This document shows, piece after piece, positions 37,201-45,721 of a stretch of 64,000 nt of DNA. The notes beneath the pieces were generated by a model. That model was given only the letters and a program-made list of their open reading frames with translations, had not been told where the DNA came from and made no database searches. Numbering within the stretch: position 1 is the first letter of the stretch; every line of letters begins with the position of its first letter. The stretch is taken from contig JBEEFP010000007.1 of NCBI GenBank assembly GCA_041166085.1, positions 40,062-104,061 on the forward strand. Direction: 5' to 3'. This stretch comes from JBEEFP01 sp041166085 (GTDB lineage: Bacteria > Actinomycetota > Acidimicrobiia > Acidimicrobiales > JAFATL01). A program made the position numbers and the translations under genes.

Positions 37201-38637
37201 TCAATCGCGGCGGGCAGCAGCCCGTGCCTGGAGGACGAGTCCAACGACCAGACCGGCCAGCGCCAGGAGGAGGACGGGCACGTCGCCCCAGCGGTCGAAC
37301 AGGGTCCGCCCGTGCCTGGCGCCCAGGCGGGCGGTGATGATCTGGCGGCGCCCGAGCACGCTGCGGTGCACGATGCGCCCCGTCGGGTCGATGACGCCGC
37401 TGTAGCCGGTCGGCCCGGCCTGGGCCAGCCACCGGCCCGTCTCGAGGGCGCGCAGGCGGGCGGCCGCCAGTTCCTGGGTCGGGACCTGGCTGGTCGAGAA
37501 CGAGGCGGCGTTGGTGGGCACGAACAGCACCTCGGCACCCGCGCCCACCGCGGCCCGGCTGCGGTCGTTGAAGAAGACCTCGTAGGAGATGAGCACACCC
37601 AGCCGGCCCGCAGGTGTCTGCAGGATGCCGGGGCCGTGGCCCTTGATGGCGTCGGCGGGCACCGCGGAGATGTCGCCGATCCTGCCGACCAGGCTTCGGA
37701 ACGGGATGTACTCGCCGAAGGGCACGCGGCGGACCTTCTCGTAGCGGCCGACGATGCGCCCGTCCGGCGCCCATGCCACTGCCGCGTTGTGGAAGTGGTC
37801 GGTGCCCTGGCCCTCCACCACGCCCACGACCATGGTGGCGCGGCGCTGCCGTGCGATGGAGGCCAGCGCGGCCGCCTCGGCCGTGCGGGTGACGCTGCCG
37901 TCCACGTCGATGACGTCCTCGGGCCACAGCACCAGATCGGGATGACCCCTCACTTGTTGCTCTGCCGCGAAGTGGGCCCGTTCCACGTCGGCCGGATTGC
38001 TCTCGATGGCGCGGAACCCGCGTCGGCCCCCGCCCTGCACGATGGCGGTGTTGATGGTGCGCGCGTCCGGCCCACCGTCGGGCGCCACCGCGCCGGCAAG
38101 GGCGGCGAGGACGACGAGCACCGCTGCGACCGCTGCGACCCGCACCCGGCCGCGGAGCAGCTCGGCCAGCGCGACGGCCACCCCGCATGCGAGGAGGAGC
38201 AGTCCGAGGCCGCCCGCCACCCGACCGAACGGGGCCAGCGGCCCCGCCACCTGCCCGAGAGCGACACCGGCGAGAGGCAGGCCCTCGAAGGGCCACACGC
38301 CCCGTGCCAGCTCGACCAGCACGACGGCAGCGGGGAAGGCCGCCCAGCGGCCCGCCCGCGGCGGGACGAGTGCGGCGCCGACCCCGAGGAACAGGCTCTC
38401 GGCGGCGATGGAAAGGACGCCGCCGGGCCCGGTGAACTCGGTGAACCAGTACCAGCCGATGCCCCACATGCCGATGCCGGCCAACCACCCGAGCAGGAGA
38501 CGAGCGCGGGGCGACGCCTCCTCGAGCACGCGGAAGAGCAGGGCCAGCCCCACGAAGGCGAGCGGCCACCAGCCGAAAGGCGGAAGGGAGAACGCGACCA
38601 GCACGCCGGCCAGCAACGCGAGTAGATACCGGGTCAT
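37201..38637 (-). CDS. lnt: Apolipoprotein N-acyltransferase, catalytic Cys replaced by Ser
   Basis: Lnt adds the third acyl chain to lipoproteins at the membrane. Residues 1-185 hold about six membrane helices, 193-450 the nitrilase-like domain and 455-472 a final helix, the standard 478-residue layout. Of the Glu-Lys-Cys triad, E240 (LVLWPEDV) and K301 (RYEKVRRVPFGEYIP) are present, but the nucleophile position in the usual ICYE motif is ISYE, with Ser351 (codon TCC at 37585-37587). Either Ser serves as nucleophile, the enzyme is inactive, or it has another acyl-transfer role. ATG 38637 overlaps the divergent ATG at 38636. Confidence 0.88.
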   Translation of the reverse strand: MTRYLLALLAGVLVAFSLPPFGWWPLAFVGLALLFRVLEEASPRARLLLGWLAGIGMWGIGWYWFTEFTGPGGVLSIAAESLFLGVGAALVPPRAGRWAAFPAAVVLVELARGVWPFEGLPLAGVALGQVAGPLAPFGRVAGGLGLLLLACGVAVALAELLRGRVRVAAVAAVLVVLAALAGAVAPDGGPDARTINTAIVQGGGRRGFRAIESNPADVERAHFAAEQQVRGHPDLVLWPEDVIDVDGSVTRTAEAAALASIARQRRATMVVGVVEGQGTDHFHNAAVAWAPDGRIVGRYEKVRRVPFGEYIPFRSLVGRIGDISAVPADAIKGHGPGILQTPAGRLGVLISYEVFFNDRSRAAVGAGAEVLFVPTNAASFSTSQVPTQELAAARLRALETGRWLAQAGPTGYSGVIDPTGRIVHRSVLGRRQIITARLGARHGRTLFDRWGDVPVLLLALAGLVVGLVLQARAAARRD

Positions 38638-39307
38638 GGATCTGGCCGGAATCTATGCAGAGACGCGAGGCCGCATCGTCGACCTCGTCCGAGGGCTGTC
38701 GCCCGACGAGCTGGCAACGACCGTGCCGGCCACCCCGGAGTGGACCGTGCGCGACGTGGTCGGTCACCTCACGGGCGTGTGCGCCGACGTCATGGAGGGC
38801 CGGTTGGAGGGAGCGGCGACTCCGCCGTGGACGGCCGCCCAGATCGACGCCCGCCGTGCCAAGTCCCTCGAGGAGGTCCTGGCCGAGTGGGACGAGCGGT
38901 CGCCCGCCATCGAGGCGATGTTGGCCGGCAGCGGGATGGCCGTCAACGCTCTCGTCGCCGACGTCGTCACCCACGAGCAGGACATCCGCAGCGCGTTGGG
39001 GCGGCCGGGTGCGCGCGATTCGGCCGGGATGGACGCGGCCCTGCAGATCTTCGCGGGCGGGCTCGACGCGCGACTGCGGGCCCAGGGTCGTCCCGCCATT
39101 CGCATCGACGCGGGCAGCCAGGAGTGGGTGCTCGGCGAGGGCGACCCGGCCGCGACATTGGCCACCAACTCCTACGACCTCACCCGGGCCCTCATCGGTC
39201 GCCGCAGCCGGGCCCAGGTCACGGCCATGGGTTGGGACGGCGACGCCGAGCCCTTCCTCGACGTGTTCGCGGGCTTCCCCATGAGCGAGACCGACCTGGC
39301 CGAGTAG
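38636..39307 (+). CDS. Maleylpyruvate isomerase-like (DinB-fold) protein
   Basis: A 223-residue protein of the TIGR03083/mycothiol-dependent maleylpyruvate isomerase group. The N-terminal four-helix DinB-like bundle opens ETRGRIVDLVRGLSPDELATT and TPEWTVRDVVGHLTG, and ALVADVVTHEQDIRSAL supplies the conserved H-x-x-D motif; the C terminus is the small sterol-carrier-like domain. Members act with mycothiol as cofactor, but this one's substrate is not known. TAGATA lies seven bases before ATG 38636, which itself overlaps the lnt start on the other strand. Confidence 0.8.
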   Translation: MDLAGIYAETRGRIVDLVRGLSPDELATTVPATPEWTVRDVVGHLTGVCADVMEGRLEGAATPPWTAAQIDARRAKSLEEVLAEWDERSPAIEAMLAGSGMAVNALVADVVTHEQDIRSALGRPGARDSAGMDAALQIFAGGLDARLRAQGRPAIRIDAGSQEWVLGEGDPAATLATNSYDLTRALIGRRSRAQVTAMGWDGDAEPFLDVFAGFPMSETDLAE

Positions 39308-39325
39308 CTCGGGTGCGACGGCGGG

Positions 39326-40279
39326 TCAGAGGTCGCGGTGGACGTCCTCGGGGTCCTTGTCGTCGCGCAGGCCCTTGAAGGATGGGTGGCGCAGGGTGTT
39401 GAGCTGCGTCCACTCCGTGTACTCGATCTCGGCGATGAGCTTGGGGTCGACCCAGTGCGCGAGCTTCCACGGCACCGGGTCCACGAACGGGCTGTCGGGG
39501 CGTGCGAGGGCGGCCAGCTGCTCGCCGAGTGAGCGCAGGGTCTTCTCGGTGAAGCCGGTGCCGACCTTGCCCGCGAACCGCAGGCCGGTGTCGTCGTAAT
39601 AGCCGAGCAACAACGCGCCCAACTTGCCGGTGCGGTGTCCCTCGCCGGGCAGCCATCCCCCGATGACCATCTCCTGTCGGCGCTGCAGCTTGATCTTGAG
39701 CCAGTTTCGGGAGCGGCGGCCCGGTTCGTAGATGCTGTCGGCCCGCTTGGCGACGATTCCTTCGAGATCCTGCTGCTTGGCGGCCGAGAGCAGCGCCGCT
39801 CCCTCGCCGAAGTGGGGCGTCGACACCTGCCAGCACGGACCCGGGGCGGGGATGAGCTCGGACAACACGGCGCGCCGCTCGGTGTACGGGAGCGGCATGG
39901 TGTTGCGGCCGTCCACCCACAGCACGTCGAAGAGGACGTAGGCGATCGGCACCTCTCCCATGCGCTGGCGCACCTCCCATTCGTTGGCCAGGTGCATGCG
40001 CCGCTGCAGGTGACCGAAGCTGGGTCGACCCGACTCGTCGAAGGCGACGACCTCGCCGTCGAGCACCGCGGCCCGGTGCTGCAGTTGCTCAGCGAGGCCG
40101 TGGATCTCGGGGTAGCGGTTGGTGATGTCGTTGAGGTTGCGGCTCTCGACGTGCATGTGGCCGTCACGGATGTAGGAGACGGCGCGCACGCCATCCCACT
40201 TGATCTCGTACGCGAAGGCGTCGTCCTCGCGGGGGAGCTCGCCCGCGGTCGCCAGCATGGGGACGACCCGCTCGGGCAT
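39326..40279 (-). CDS. ATP-dependent DNA ligase (LigD/LigC ligase-domain type)
   Basis: Seals nicks or double-strand ends using ATP. K27 in YEIKWDGVRA is the adenylated lysine (motif I); motif III is LDGEVVAF, motif IV DLEGIVAKR and motif V NWLKIKLQ. The C-terminal OB domain includes KVGTGFTEKTLR and EIEYTEWT. At 317 residues it is the ligase module alone, without the polymerase and phosphoesterase domains of LigD, and no ku gene is near. Start MPERVVPMLA at ATG 40279, twelve bases after the aldehyde dehydrogenase stop. Confidence 0.88.
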   Translation of the reverse strand: MPERVVPMLATAGELPREDDAFAYEIKWDGVRAVSYIRDGHMHVESRNLNDITNRYPEIHGLAEQLQHRAAVLDGEVVAFDESGRPSFGHLQRRMHLANEWEVRQRMGEVPIAYVLFDVLWVDGRNTMPLPYTERRAVLSELIPAPGPCWQVSTPHFGEGAALLSAAKQQDLEGIVAKRADSIYEPGRRSRNWLKIKLQRRQEMVIGGWLPGEGHRTGKLGALLLGYYDDTGLRFAGKVGTGFTEKTLRSLGEQLAALARPDSPFVDPVPWKLAHWVDPKLIAEIEYTEWTQLNTLRHPSFKGLRDDKDPEDVHRDL

Positions 40280-40290
40280 GGGATCGGCGG

Positions 40291-41676
40291 CTATGGCTGG
40301 ATCACCACCAGCCGGGTCTCGGTCATCTCCCGCACCGCGTAGGCCGGTCCCTCGCGCGTGTTGCCGCTGTCGCGCACGCCGCCGTAGGGCATCTGGTCGG
40401 CCCGCCACGTCGGCACCTCGTTGATGAGCACGCCGCCGTAGTCGAGGGTGCGCGCCGCGCGCACGGCCTTGGCCAGGTCGGCGGTGAACACCGCGGCTTG
40501 CAGCCCATAGCGGGTGTCGTTGGCGAGGCGCAGTGCCTCCTCGTAGTCGCGGTAGCGCTGGACGGCCACGACGGGGCCGAACACCTCGTCGCGGCAGACG
40601 CGCATGTCCGGCGTGACGTTGGCCAGCACTGTCGGCAGCAGCAGGTTGCCCTCGACCTTGCCGCCGCAGAGGACCTCGGCGCCTTGGGCGGTGGCCTCTT
40701 CGACCCACTCCTGGACGCGGTCGCGGTCCCCGGTGCTGATGAGCGCCGACACGTCGGTCGTCTCGTTCATGGGGTCGCCCACCACCAATGCCTCGACCTT
40801 GGGGACGAGGGCGGCGAGGAAGTCGTCGGCCACGTCGTCGTGCACGTATACCCGCTGCGTCGAGATGCAGGACTGACCCGCGTGGCTGAAGCCGGCAACC
40901 GAGATCTTGTCGGCGGCCGTGGCCCAGTCGCCGTCCGGTTCGATCACCACCGGCGCGTTGTTGCCGAGCTCGAGGCCGACCTTCTTGCGGGCCGCCCGCT
41001 CGCGGATCGACCAGCCCACGTCCACCGAGCCGGTGAAGGTGATGAGGCGCACGTCGGGATGATCCACGAGCGCGTTGCCGACTTCCGAGGCCTTGCCCGC
41101 GATCACCTGGTACCACGCCTCAGGGAGGCCGCACTCGTACAGGAGGTCGCGCAGCGCGAAGGCCGACATCGGCGTCTGGCTGGCCGGCTTGACGATGATC
41201 GGACAACCGGCGGCGATGGCCGGCGCCACCTTGTGGGCCACCAGGTTGAGGGGGAAGTTGAACGGGGTGATGCCACCGACCACGCCGACGGGTAGCTGCA
41301 GGGTAAATGCGAGCTTGCCCGCGCCCACGTCGCTGGCCTCGATGGGCACCATCTCGCCCGCCAGCTTGCGGGCCTCGACGGCGGCAAAGGTGAAGGTGCT
41401 CACCGCGCGTTGCGCCTCGACCCGCGCCGTCTTCAGCGGTTTGGCCGCCTCGGCGGCGATGGTGCGGCCCAGCCGCTCCTCCTCCTCGCCGATGCGGCGC
41501 GCGGCGGCGTCGAGGATGGCGGCCCGCTCGCTCTGCGCGAGAGGCGCGGTCTGCATGGCCGCGAGGGCGCGCGCGACGGCGGCGTCGACGTCGGCCCCCG
41601 TCCCGTTCGGAACGCGGCCCACCTCGGTGCCGTCGTAGGGCGAGTGGACCACCAGCTCATCGTGTTGGGTGCTCAC
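40291..41676 (-). CDS. NAD(P)-dependent aldehyde dehydrogenase
   Basis: Oxidises an aldehyde to the acid or acyl-CoA level. Catalytic C270 lies in HAGQSCISTQRV and general base E236 in GLELGNNAPV. The cofactor pocket shows GGITPFNFPLNLVAHK and TFTGSVDVGWSI. The GNN sequence in place of the commoner GGK or GGN, and the overall pattern, resemble glyceraldehyde-3-phosphate or lactaldehyde dehydrogenases of the NADP-GAPDH group. 461 residues from GTG 41676 with AAGGAG five bases upstream. Forms an operon with the ligase. Confidence 0.9.
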   Translation of the reverse strand: MSTQHDELVVHSPYDGTEVGRVPNGTGADVDAAVARALAAMQTAPLAQSERAAILDAAARRIGEEEERLGRTIAAEAAKPLKTARVEAQRAVSTFTFAAVEARKLAGEMVPIEASDVGAGKLAFTLQLPVGVVGGITPFNFPLNLVAHKVAPAIAAGCPIIVKPASQTPMSAFALRDLLYECGLPEAWYQVIAGKASEVGNALVDHPDVRLITFTGSVDVGWSIRERAARKKVGLELGNNAPVVIEPDGDWATAADKISVAGFSHAGQSCISTQRVYVHDDVADDFLAALVPKVEALVVGDPMNETTDVSALISTGDRDRVQEWVEEATAQGAEVLCGGKVEGNLLLPTVLANVTPDMRVCRDEVFGPVVAVQRYRDYEEALRLANDTRYGLQAAVFTADLAKAVRAARTLDYGGVLINEVPTWRADQMPYGGVRDSGNTREGPAYAVREMTETRLVVIQP

Positions 41677-41725
41677 AGCTCTCCTTGGGGTTTGTCACTG
41701 CCCGTGGCCGGGGAACAGCCTGAAC

Positions 41726-41884
41726 ATGCTGCTCCTGATCCTGTTGATCGTGCTCATCGTGCTGGCGGTCGGCGGAGGACTGGGGTTCGGTGAGGGTGCC
41801 TATCGCGGCCCGGGCATCAGCCTGGCCGGACTGCTCGTCATCGTGCTCCTCGTCCTGCTCCTCACCGGAGCGATCCACACCTAG
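41726..41884 (+). CDS. Small two-helix membrane protein (DUF3309-like), 52 aa
   Basis: Almost entirely hydrophobic: two Leu/Ile/Val helices flank a Gly-rich turn (GGGLGFGEGAYRGPG). This resembles small DUF3309 proteins, which have no assigned function. ATG 41726 follows GGGGA by ten bases. The next gene begins ten bases after its stop behind a strong ribosome binding site, so both are likely made from one transcript and may act together in the membrane. Confidence 0.7.
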   Translation: MLLLILLIVLIVLAVGGGLGFGEGAYRGPGISLAGLLVIVLLVLLLTGAIHT

Positions 41885-41893
41885 GAGGTACCC

Positions 41894-42409
41894 ATGAGAA
41901 GGGTTGTTCGTACCGTGGCCGACGACGACATCGTGGCCGAGGATGAGGTGGCGCGCCGAGAAGTCGTGCGCGCGCCGTGGAGCCCGGCCCAGATCGTCGC
42001 GCTGATCATCGGCGGTCTGCTGACCGTCATGGGCGGCGTCGTCCTGGCTCGCACCGGGTTCGATTTCGGCAATCTCGACACCGCTCGCACGCACGTGATG
42101 GGCCTCGAGCACACCGCCGTCCTCGGCGCCATCGAGCTCGTGCTCGGCCTGATCCTGGTCGGCGCAGGGGCGGTGCCCGGCGCGCCCCGCGGCACCATGA
42201 GCTTCATCGGCGTGATCCTGCTGTTGCTCGGCATCATCGTGGCCATCGAGCCGAACGGAACGCATCGCGCCCTCGGCACCACCACCGGCCACGGCTGGTT
42301 CTGGGCCATCCTCGGCGTGATCCTGCTGGTGTCGTCCATGGTGTCGCCGGTGATCTACGACGCCGACCGCCGCGCCACCGTCCGGCGCGGCACCCTGCTG
42401 CACCGCTGA
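41894..42409 (+). CDS. Hypothetical four-helix membrane protein, 171 aa
   Basis: A charged N-terminal stretch (ADDDIVAEDEVARREVVRAP) is followed by four hydrophobic segments and a basic C terminus. I recognise no family. AGGAGG at 41883-41888 directly precedes ATG 41894 with good spacing, making this one of the few strong Shine-Dalgarno starts in the window. It ends at a hairpin shared with the convergent hemY gene. Confidence 0.72.
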   Translation: MRRVVRTVADDDIVAEDEVARREVVRAPWSPAQIVALIIGGLLTVMGGVVLARTGFDFGNLDTARTHVMGLEHTAVLGAIELVLGLILVGAGAVPGAPRGTMSFIGVILLLLGIIVAIEPNGTHRALGTTTGHGWFWAILGVILLVSSMVSPVIYDADRRATVRRGTLLHR

Positions 42410-42417
42410 CCCGTTCT

Positions 42418-42462
42418 TCTCGAGGCAATGCGTCGCGGAATGCGCGACGTGTTGCCTCGAGA
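42418..42462. terminator. Long hairpin between convergent genes
   Basis: Arms 42418-42437 and 42443-42462 pair over 20 bp around a 5-base loop; the only two mismatches are T/G combinations that become G-U pairs in RNA. It fills the space between the membrane protein stop (42409) and the hemY stop (42463). Confidence 0.6.
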
Positions 42463-43770
42463 TCAGGGTGTGAGGGCCCTCGCGAGACGTTCGGCCGCGG
42501 CCCGGCCTGACGCGATGCACGCGGGGATGCCCACCCCGCGGTAGGCGGCGCCCGCGACCGCGACGTTCGGAGGCAGCGCGGCCTCGATCCGGGCCACTCG
42601 GTCGAGGTGGCCGACGCGGTACTGCGGGAACGAGTCGGGCCAGCGGGACACCACGACCTCGTCGGGTCCGCCCGAGATGCCGAGCACCTCCGCCAGCTCG
42701 GCGTGGAGCCGTTCCGCCAGCTCGTCGTCGTCGAACGACATGGCTCGCGTGTCGTCGGAGCGACCGGCCGACACGCGCAGGATCACCCGATCCCGCCCGC
42801 CCCAGTGCGGCCACTTGCTCGAGCCCCAGGAGCAGGCGGTCATGAGCCTGCCTTCCCGGCGAGGGACGAGGAAGCCGCTGCCGTCCAGGTGCCGCCGGAC
42901 GCGGGCCTCCGGGTAGGTGAGGACGGTGAGCGTCACCGACGCGTAGGGGATCGCCCCGAGCTCGTGCTCGGCGTCGCCGCCCAGCAACGCCGCGGCAGCG
43001 ACCGCGGGCGTGGCAACGACCACACCGTCACCGTCGAGATCACGCAGGGACGACACCGGTGCGTTGCATCGCACCTTGCCCTGCAGGTCGGCGGCCAGCG
43101 CGTCGATGAGGCGCGACAGGCCGGACTTCACGGTGAGGAACACGGGGCCACCCGCCGGGACGGTGCGGCGCGACCGACGGGCGCCGAGCAGCAGGCTGCG
43201 GTCGCGCCGGGCCAGGGCCGACAGCTGCGGGGTGGTGGCGTCGATGCTCAGCTCGTCGGCCCGTCCCGCGTTGATGCCGCTGACGAGGGGATCGACCAGT
43301 CGCTCGAAGACCTCGGCGCCGAAGCGGGCCCGCACGACGTCACCGACGGACGCATCGTGGCGCAGCGGGTGCCCCGGCAGGAAGGGCTCGGCCGCGGCCC
43401 GCACCAGTCCGAGCGGCGACAGCACGCCCGCTCGGGCCACCGCCAGGACGTCGGACGGCACGCCGAGCACCAGGCCTTCGGGGAGGGGCCGGAGCTGGCC
43501 GCCCTGCAGCAGGTGGGCCTGGCTGGTGGCCGGCGCGACCAGCTCGCCGCCGAGGCCGAGGGCGCGGCACAACTCGACGCCTTCGTGCACCCGTGCCAGG
43601 AAGGCGTCCGGACCGAGCTCGACGGCACGACCCTCGACGCTGCCGGTCGCGACCTTGCCGCCGAGACGATCGCTCGCTTCGTGGACCTCGACCCCGAACC
43701 CCCGGCGCTCGAGGAACCAGGCGGCAGCCAGCCCGGCGATGCCCCCGCCGACGACGTCGATCTTGGTCAT
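42463..43770 (-). CDS. hemY: Coproporphyrinogen III / protoporphyrinogen oxidase
   Basis: FAD enzyme that oxidises the porphyrinogen; in Actinomycetota it normally acts on coproporphyrinogen III. The N terminus is the dinucleotide-binding motif VVGGGIAGLAAAWFLERRG followed by EASDRLGGKV, and the C terminus VAGAAYRGVGIPACIASGR is the second FAD-contact block of the HemY family. I chose ATG 43770 (435 residues), which puts this motif at the very start; an ATG-like longer form from 43842 would overlap hemH by 32 bases. Last gene of the hemE-hemH-hemY operon. Confidence 0.9.
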   Translation of the reverse strand: MTKIDVVGGGIAGLAAAWFLERRGFGVEVHEASDRLGGKVATGSVEGRAVELGPDAFLARVHEGVELCRALGLGGELVAPATSQAHLLQGGQLRPLPEGLVLGVPSDVLAVARAGVLSPLGLVRAAAEPFLPGHPLRHDASVGDVVRARFGAEVFERLVDPLVSGINAGRADELSIDATTPQLSALARRDRSLLLGARRSRRTVPAGGPVFLTVKSGLSRLIDALAADLQGKVRCNAPVSSLRDLDGDGVVVATPAVAAAALLGGDAEHELGAIPYASVTLTVLTYPEARVRRHLDGSGFLVPRREGRLMTACSWGSSKWPHWGGRDRVILRVSAGRSDDTRAMSFDDDELAERLHAELAEVLGISGGPDEVVVSRWPDSFPQYRVGHLDRVARIEAALPPNVAVAGAAYRGVGIPACIASGRAAAERLARALTP

Positions 43771-43810
43771 GGGGCGGGCCGCGCCGTCGTCACTGTCCGT
43801 TGGACGATTC

Positions 43811-44665
43811 TCACTGTCCGCTCCGCCGGACGATGTCGGCAAGGATGGCGATGAAGCGGGGGTCGTCGTTGAGCGACGCGGTGCGGACCAGCTGCTTGCC
43901 GGCGTCGTCCGCCACCCGTCGGGCCTCGATGTCCACGTCGTACAACACCTCGAGGTGATCGGACACGAATCCGATGGGCGCGACGACGATGCGCGTCGCG
44001 TCGAGTGTCGGGATCACCTGCAGGATGTCGGGCCCGAGCCACGGCTCGGGCGTCCGGCCTGCGCTCTGCCAGGCCATCCGCCAACGCTCGACACCCGCGC
44101 GTGCGGCGACGGCCTCCGCCGTCTCGCGCAGCTGGTCCGGATACGGGTCGCCCATCTCGATGACCCGAGCGGGAAGGGAGTGAGCGGTGAACAGCACCTC
44201 GCAGTCGTCGTCGACGCCTGCGTCGGCGACGCGTTGGGCGAGCAGTTCGATCAGCTGCGGCTCGAGGTGCCAGCTCCGGATCATCACGTCAGGACGGGCC
44301 CGCTCCTCGTACTGCCCGACGCTGAGGGCCGAGTAGTGCGGTGCCAGGACGAGTCCGACGACGCGGTCGACGCCCATGGCCTCGAGCTCGGCCCGCCCGT
44401 CCTCGATGAACGGCGCCGCGTGCTTCTGTCCGAGCACGACGCGATGACCGTGACCGAGGGCGGCCTGCAGGCCCGCGACCTGGGCGCGGGTGCGCTCGAG
44501 CAGTGGCGAGATGCCGCCGATGGCCGCGTAGCGCCGCTGCAGATCGGCCAGCTGGTCGGGCGTGGGCGGCCTGCCCCGGCGAATGTCGGTGTAGTAGGCC
44601 TCGACGTCGTCGGGTGACGCAGGCGTGCCGTGGGCCATGACGAGCACACCGGTGGTCCCGGTCAC
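43811..44665 (-). CDS. hemH: Ferrochelatase (coproporphyrin-type)
   Basis: Inserts ferrous iron into the porphyrin ring. The catalytic His is in LFTAHSLPARV and the conserved Glu in FVSDHLEVLYDVD; GTPASPDDVEAYYTDIRRGR at the start is the family's N-terminal block. At 284 residues it is short, like Gram-positive enzymes that use coproporphyrin III. GTG 44665 overlaps the hemE stop as GTGA, so the two genes are coupled. The product needs a ChdC decarboxylase, which is not in this window. Confidence 0.9.
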   Translation of the reverse strand: MTGTTGVLVMAHGTPASPDDVEAYYTDIRRGRPPTPDQLADLQRRYAAIGGISPLLERTRAQVAGLQAALGHGHRVVLGQKHAAPFIEDGRAELEAMGVDRVVGLVLAPHYSALSVGQYEERARPDVMIRSWHLEPQLIELLAQRVADAGVDDDCEVLFTAHSLPARVIEMGDPYPDQLRETAEAVAARAGVERWRMAWQSAGRTPEPWLGPDILQVIPTLDATRIVVAPIGFVSDHLEVLYDVDIEARRVADDAGKQLVRTASLNDDPRFIAILADIVRRSGQ

Positions 44666-45687
44666 GACGAGTGGACGTGCTCCACCAGGCGGGTCAGCAC
44701 GTCGGGGTCGGTGTCGGGCAACACGCCGTGACCCAGGTTGAACACGTGCCCGGGGCGACCACCCGCACGCGCCAGCACGGCGTCGGCCTCCCGCGCCACG
44801 ACATCCCACGGCGCACACAGCACGGCCGGATCGAGGTTCCCCTGCGCGGCCTTGTCGCCGATGCGGTCCCAGCCCGCGTCGAGCGGCACCCGCCAGTCCA
44901 CGCCGATCACGTCGGCCCCTGCGTCGCTCATGAGTCCGAGCAGCTCGCCCGTACCGACCCCGAAGTGGATGCGCGGCACGCCGAGGTCCGCGAGGCCCGC
45001 GAAGATGCGCGCCGACGCGGGCAGCACGTGCGCCGCGTAGGTCGGCGGGTCGAGGGCGCCCGCCCAGCTGTCGAAGAGCTGCACGGCCCGTGCCCCCGCC
45101 GCCACCTGGGCCCGCAGGCTGGCGATGGCGTTGTCGGCCAGCCGGTCGAGCAGGCGCTGCCACAGGTCGGGCCGCCCGAGCATCAGCGCCTTGGTGCGTC
45201 CGTACTCGCGTGACGGTCCACCCTCGACCAGGTAGCTGGCCACCGTGAACGGCGCGCCCGCGAACCCGATGAGGGGAACGTCCGCCCCGAGCTCGGCCGT
45301 GATGGCGCGGACGGCGTCGATCATCCAGGGCATGTCCTGCTCGGGCTCGAGCGGGCGCAGCTGGTCGAGGTCGTCCTCGTCGCGGACGGGCCGCCCGAAC
45401 ACCGGCCCCACGCCTGGCTTGATGTCGACGTCGACGCCGATGGCCATGAGGGGGGCGACGATGTCGGAGAAGAGAATCGCCGCGTCCACGCCGTGGCGCC
45501 GCACCGGCTGGAGCGTCACCTCGGCCGTGAGCTCCGGCGCGCGCATGATCTCGAACATGCCGTGTCGCTCACGGATGGCGCGGTACTCGGGGAGTGACCG
45601 TCCGGCCTGACGCATGAACCACACGGGCGTCGCGTCCACCGCCTCACGCCGGCAGGCGCGGAGGAAGCGGGGCGCAGCGTCGGTCAC
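44662..45687 (-). CDS. hemE: Uroporphyrinogen III decarboxylase
   Basis: Decarboxylates uroporphyrinogen III to coproporphyrinogen III in the cytoplasm. Signature 1, VWFMRQAGRSLPEYR, and signature 2, GFAGAPFTVASYLVEG, are intact, with the catalytic Asp in ILFSDIVAPL. 341 residues. GTG 45687 has TAGGAT six bases upstream on the minus strand. First gene of the operon with hemH and hemY. Confidence 0.95.
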   Translation of the reverse strand: MTDAAPRFLRACRREAVDATPVWFMRQAGRSLPEYRAIRERHGMFEIMRAPELTAEVTLQPVRRHGVDAAILFSDIVAPLMAIGVDVDIKPGVGPVFGRPVRDEDDLDQLRPLEPEQDMPWMIDAVRAITAELGADVPLIGFAGAPFTVASYLVEGGPSREYGRTKALMLGRPDLWQRLLDRLADNAIASLRAQVAAGARAVQLFDSWAGALDPPTYAAHVLPASARIFAGLADLGVPRIHFGVGTGELLGLMSDAGADVIGVDWRVPLDAGWDRIGDKAAQGNLDPAVLCAPWDVVAREADAVLARAGGRPGHVFNLGHGVLPDTDPDVLTRLVEHVHSS

Positions 45688-45693
45688 CCGCCG

Positions 45694-45699
45694 ATCCTA
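45694..45699 (-). promoter_or_regulatory. -10 element (TAGGAT) of the hem operon
   Basis: On the minus strand TAGGAT ends six bases before GTG 45687. The divergent gene at 45722 has TAGAAC at 45709-45714, seven bases before its ATG, so the region may hold two leaderless promoters. Confidence 0.5.
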
Positions 45700-45721
45700 C
45701 GGGGAAGGTAGAACTGCGCCG

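Noticed and set aside
37201..38637. Soluble nitrilase or amidase as identity of the lnt gene
   Set aside because: The six N-terminal membrane helices and the C-terminal helix are specific to Lnt.
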